NCBI GenBank assembly: GCA_031423755.1
Contig: JANPGC010000077.1
Span: 1-17,073 of the forward strand
DNA: 17,073 bases
Source: JANMEX01 sp031423755
Lineage (GTDB): Bacteria > Pseudomonadota > Alphaproteobacteria > Rhizobiales > Rhizobiaceae
Direction: 5' to 3'
The notes below the pieces were generated by a model that ran no database searches, was not told where the DNA came from, and worked only from the letters and a program-made list of their open reading frames with translations. Both the position numbers and the translations under genes were made by a program. Shown piece by piece: positions 14,628 to 17,073 of this stretch. Every line of letters starts with the position of its first letter. Positions within the stretch are counted from its first letter, which is position 1.

Positions 14628-16445
14628 ATGGCCAATAGCACATACACCTATGTTGACCACAAGTTTGATGTGGTCGTGGTCGGGGCCGGTGGGTCCGGCC
14701 TTCGCGCCACGCTCGGCATGGCCGAGCAGGGACTGAAAACCGCCTGCATCACCAAGGTTTTCCCGACCCGCTCGCATACGGTCGCGGCGCAGGGCGGCAT
14801 TGCGGCCTCGCTTTCCAACATGGGCCCGGATTCGTGGCAGTGGCACATGTTCGACACCGTCAAGGGCTCGGACTGGCTCGGCGACACCGACGCCATGGAA
14901 TATCTGGCGCGTGAAGCCCCCGCTGCGGTCTATGAACTGGAACATTACGGCGTGCCGTTCTCGCGCACCGAAGAGGGCAAAATCTACCAGCGCCCGTTCG
15001 GCGGCCACATGCAGAATTACGGCGACGGCCCGCCGGTGCAGCGTACCTGCGCTGCGGCTGACCGCACCGGCCATGCGATTTTGCACACGCTCTACGGCCA
15101 GTCACTCAAGCATAATGCGCAGTTTTTCATCGAGTATTTCGCCCTCGACCTGATCATGGACGAGGACGGCACTTGTACCGGTGTTATCGCGTGGAATCTC
15201 GACGACGGCACGATCCATCGCTTCTCGGCCAAGATGGTCGTTTTGGCGACGGGCGGCTATGGCCGCGCCTATTTCTCAGCAACCTCTGCCCACACATGCA
15301 CAGGCGATGGCGGCGGCATGGCGGCGCGGGCAGGCTATGCGTTGCAGGACATGGAGTTCGTCCAGTTCCATCCGACCGGCATTTATGGTGCAGGCTGTCT
15401 CATCACCGAAGGCGCGCGCGGCGAAGGCGGGTATCTCGTGAATTCCGAGGGCGAGCGCTTCATGGAGCGCTATGCCCCGACCGCCAAGGATTTGGCCTCG
15501 CGCGACGTGGTGTCGCGCTGCATGACCATGGAAATCCGCGAAGGCCGCGGCGTCGGCAAGAACAAGGATCACATTTACCTGCACCTTGATCATCTCGACC
15601 CGAAAGTGCTGGCAGAGCGGCTGCCGGGCATTTCGGAATCGGCCAAGATTTTTGCCGGTGTGGATTTGACGCGTGAGCCGATCCCGGTTTTGCCGACGGT
15701 GCATTACAATATGGGCGGCGTGCCGACGAATTATTGGGGCGAAGTGCTGCGCCCGACGGCAGAAAACCCGGACGCCATCGCGCCCGGCCTGATGGCGGTC
15801 GGCGAGGCCGGTTGCGCTTCGGTGCATGGCGCCAACCGGCTTGGCTCCAACTCGCTGATTGATCTGGTGGTGTTTGGCCGCGCCGCCGCCATCCGCGCCG
15901 GTCAGGTGGTGGACCGCGCAGGTGCCGTGCCAAAGGCCAATCCGGCGAGCCTTGAAAAAATCATGGACCGCTTCGACCGTATCCGCCATGCCAACGGCTC
16001 GAAGCCGACTGCTGAAGTGCGCCTTGCCATGCAGAAAACCATGCAGGAAGACGCCGCCGTTTTCCGTACCGCTGAGACGCTGCAATCGGGCGTCAAGCGC
16101 ATGAATGACGTTTGGACGTCATTGTCTGACCTCAAGGTCCACGACCGCTCGATGATCTGGAATTCCGATCTGGTCGAGACGCTCGAACTTGAAAACCTGA
16201 TGGCCAACGCCATGACCACGGTCGTCGGCGCCGAAGCCCGCCACGAAAGCCGCGGCGCGCACGCCCGCGAGGACTTCTCCGCCCGCGACGACAAGAACTG
16301 GCGCAAGCACACGCTGGCCAGCCTTGACCCGGTGACCGGCAAGGTGAGCTTGAGCTACCGCCCGGTACATACGGAGACGATGCTGCCGCTCAGCGAAGGC
16401 GGGATTGACCCGAAGAAGATTGCGCCGAAGGCGCGGGTGTATTGA
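14628..16445 (+). CDS. sdhA: Succinate dehydrogenase flavoprotein subunit
   Basis: 605 residues, the FAD-carrying catalytic subunit of complex II: it oxidises succinate to fumarate on the cytoplasmic face of the inner membrane. The FAD-binding GAGGSG is at residues 19-24 and the covalent FAD attachment residue is His50 in TRSHTVAAQGG. Further signatures: GDGPPVQRTCAAADRTGHA, FVQFHPTGIYGAGCLITEGA with RGEGGYLVNSEGERFMERY, SRDVVSR, HYNMGGVPTNYWGEV and VGEAGCASVHGANRLGSNSL. The C-terminus with RHESRGAHAREDFSARDD and PKKIAPKARVY is intact and normal, so the next gene did not disrupt it. Start 14628 lies six bases after the sdhD stop. The expected sdhB does not follow directly; a foreign-looking gene intervenes. 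Confidence 0.98.
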   Translation: MANSTYTYVDHKFDVVVVGAGGSGLRATLGMAEQGLKTACITKVFPTRSHTVAAQGGIAASLSNMGPDSWQWHMFDTVKGSDWLGDTDAMEYLAREAPAAVYELEHYGVPFSRTEEGKIYQRPFGGHMQNYGDGPPVQRTCAAADRTGHAILHTLYGQSLKHNAQFFIEYFALDLIMDEDGTCTGVIAWNLDDGTIHRFSAKMVVLATGGYGRAYFSATSAHTCTGDGGGMAARAGYALQDMEFVQFHPTGIYGAGCLITEGARGEGGYLVNSEGERFMERYAPTAKDLASRDVVSRCMTMEIREGRGVGKNKDHIYLHLDHLDPKVLAERLPGISESAKIFAGVDLTREPIPVLPTVHYNMGGVPTNYWGEVLRPTAENPDAIAPGLMAVGEAGCASVHGANRLGSNSLIDLVVFGRAAAIRAGQVVDRAGAVPKANPASLEKIMDRFDRIRHANGSKPTAEVRLAMQKTMQEDAAVFRTAETLQSGVKRMNDVWTSLSDLKVHDRSMIWNSDLVETLELENLMANAMTTVVGAEARHESRGAHAREDFSARDDKNWRKHTLASLDPVTGKVSLSYRPVHTETMLPLSEGGIDPKKIAPKARVY

Positions 16446-16455
16446 GGGCAATAGA

Positions 16456-16935
16456 ATGGCGTTATTTAAAGTTGTAGTAGAGCTTTTTCCAATCGAGTGG
16501 AGTGAGAACTACGCCAATTCGTTCCTTAATGAGGCAAAAAACGACCAGAATGAGTTAATTAGACTGCTTCGGGAAACTAGAGGAATTTATTGTTTCTACA
16601 ATTCTGAACTTGAAATTATATATTTGGGAAAAACTAAAGATAATTTATGGTCAGAGATGAAAAATGCGTACATGAGGCCAATGCCTCACTATTCAAAATA
16701 TAAAGTGAATCATCCGAGAGGAAGATATAAATATACCGAAGAAGCTAGGAAAATGAAATTGGTCAATTTAAAAGTTTGGGAAGCCGCCAATTATTTTTCT
16801 GCCTATAGCGTGAATGACGAGTATATCGATGATATAGAAAAATTATTGATACGGATTGTACCAAATGACATTCTAAACAAAAGAATGGAAGGCAATGGTT
16901 CGTTAGAAATGCACATCTCAGCGGTGGATAACTGA
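16456..16935 (+). CDS. AT-rich GIY-YIG-fold protein inserted between sdhA and sdhB
   Basis: 159 residues. By hand count, 143 of 420 bases in 16501-16920 are G or C (34%), against 41 of 60 in sdhA at 16261-16320 and 38 of 60 in sdhB at 16941-17000. It uses AGA, AGG, ATA and TTA codons that its neighbours avoid. The GIY-YIG pattern is visible: GIY at residues 43-45, YLGKTKD with YLG at 56-58, and late Glu128 in DDIEKLLIRIVPNDILNKR, which aligns with the UvrC pattern E-x-x-L-I-K. The usual catalytic Arg of helix one appears replaced (WSE at 65-67). About 40 helical residues precede the domain. The start at 16456 has GAGGG upstream; an in-frame ATG at 16405 lies inside sdhA. Function unknown: a nuclease-related DNA-binding or degenerate enzyme. 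Confidence 0.8.
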   Translation: MALFKVVVELFPIEWSENYANSFLNEAKNDQNELIRLLRETRGIYCFYNSELEIIYLGKTKDNLWSEMKNAYMRPMPHYSKYKVNHPRGRYKYTEEARKMKLVNLKVWEAANYFSAYSVNDEYIDDIEKLLIRIVPNDILNKRMEGNGSLEMHISAVDN

Positions 16936-16937
16936 TC

Positions 16938-17073
16938 ATGGTTGAACTCGCCCTCCCCAAGAACTCGCAAATCCAGCCCGGCAAATCCTGGCCGCTGCCG
17001 TCGGCTGCCAAAAACAGCCGCGAGTTCAAAGTCTACCGCTGGTCGCCGGATGATGGCAAGAATCCGTCCGTCG
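16938..17073 (+). CDS. sdhB: Succinate dehydrogenase iron-sulfur subunit (3' truncated by window)
   Basis: The first 45 codons are visible: MVELALPKNSQIQPGKSWPL, then SREFKVYRWSPDDGKNPSV, which is the standard N-terminus of alphaproteobacterial SdhB ahead of its 2Fe-2S domain. SdhB carries electrons from the SdhA flavin to ubiquinone. The Fe-S cysteines lie beyond the window. The ATG is two bases after the stop of the GIY-YIG-type gene, and GGTGGA at 16923-16928, inside that gene, is the likely ribosome site, so its translation is probably coupled to the inserted gene. Confidence 0.92.
   Translation, partial: MVELALPKNSQIQPGKSWPLPSAAKNSREFKVYRWSPDDGKNPSV

Noticed and set aside
14283..15086. 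267-codon minus-strand frame across sdhD and sdhA
   Set aside because: Antisense shadow of two certain genes.
16405..16455. Extended start of the GIY-YIG-type gene inside sdhA
   Set aside because: It would add MTRRRLRRRRGC and more from the sdhA frame-shifted end; composition changes exactly near 16450, and GAGGG serves the ATG at 16456.
16446..16937. Intron, intein or homing element inside an sdh gene
   Set aside because: sdhA ends normally and sdhB starts normally, so no coding sequence is interrupted and there is nothing to splice.

Overview
The window reads as a moderately GC-rich chromosome of an alphaproteobacterium, most likely in the Hyphomicrobiales (rhizobia and relatives). The support is the style of the SdhCDAB and LeuC proteins, leuC standing without leuD beside it, and the short strong GGAGG ribosome sites. 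The taxon is an inference from protein style, not from a search. I found no rRNA, tRNA, CRISPR array, insertion sequence or phage structural gene. 

Layout. Positions 2-1593 (+) hold the 3' part of a polar amino acid ABC transporter: a periplasmic binding protein cut by the window edge, then its permease, with a hairpin exactly between them. Kup-type potassium transporter (1597-3519, -) converges on it. A 405-base gap with one weak small ORF precedes leuC (3925-5337, +), which ends in a perfect 10-bp hairpin. A second inverted repeat then precedes a membrane diguanylate cyclase (5512-6687, +). Positions 6720-11164 are all on the minus strand: a group II PLP decarboxylase, a ChaC-like gamma-glutamylcyclotransferase, a secreted four-cysteine protein, a GYD-domain protein and a LacI-family regulator. 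The regulator is divergent from a two-gene unit (11255-13276, +) encoding a phytanoyl-CoA dioxygenase-like 2-oxoglutarate oxygenase and a short-chain dehydrogenase, which looks like a small regulated catabolic module of unknown substrate. A MliC-like lipoprotein follows. 

The right end is the succinate dehydrogenase operon: sdhC, sdhD, sdhA, then, unexpectedly, a gene of about 34% G+C encoding a GIY-YIG-fold protein, then the start of sdhB at 16938. The foreign-looking gene lies in the same orientation, 10 bases after the sdhA stop and 2 bases before the sdhB start, so it should be transcribed with the TCA-cycle enzyme. It keeps the GIY, Y-x-G and late glutamate signatures but appears to lack the catalytic arginine. 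It is the most interesting thing here: an AT-rich, probably horizontally acquired gene placed without visible damage inside a housekeeping operon.
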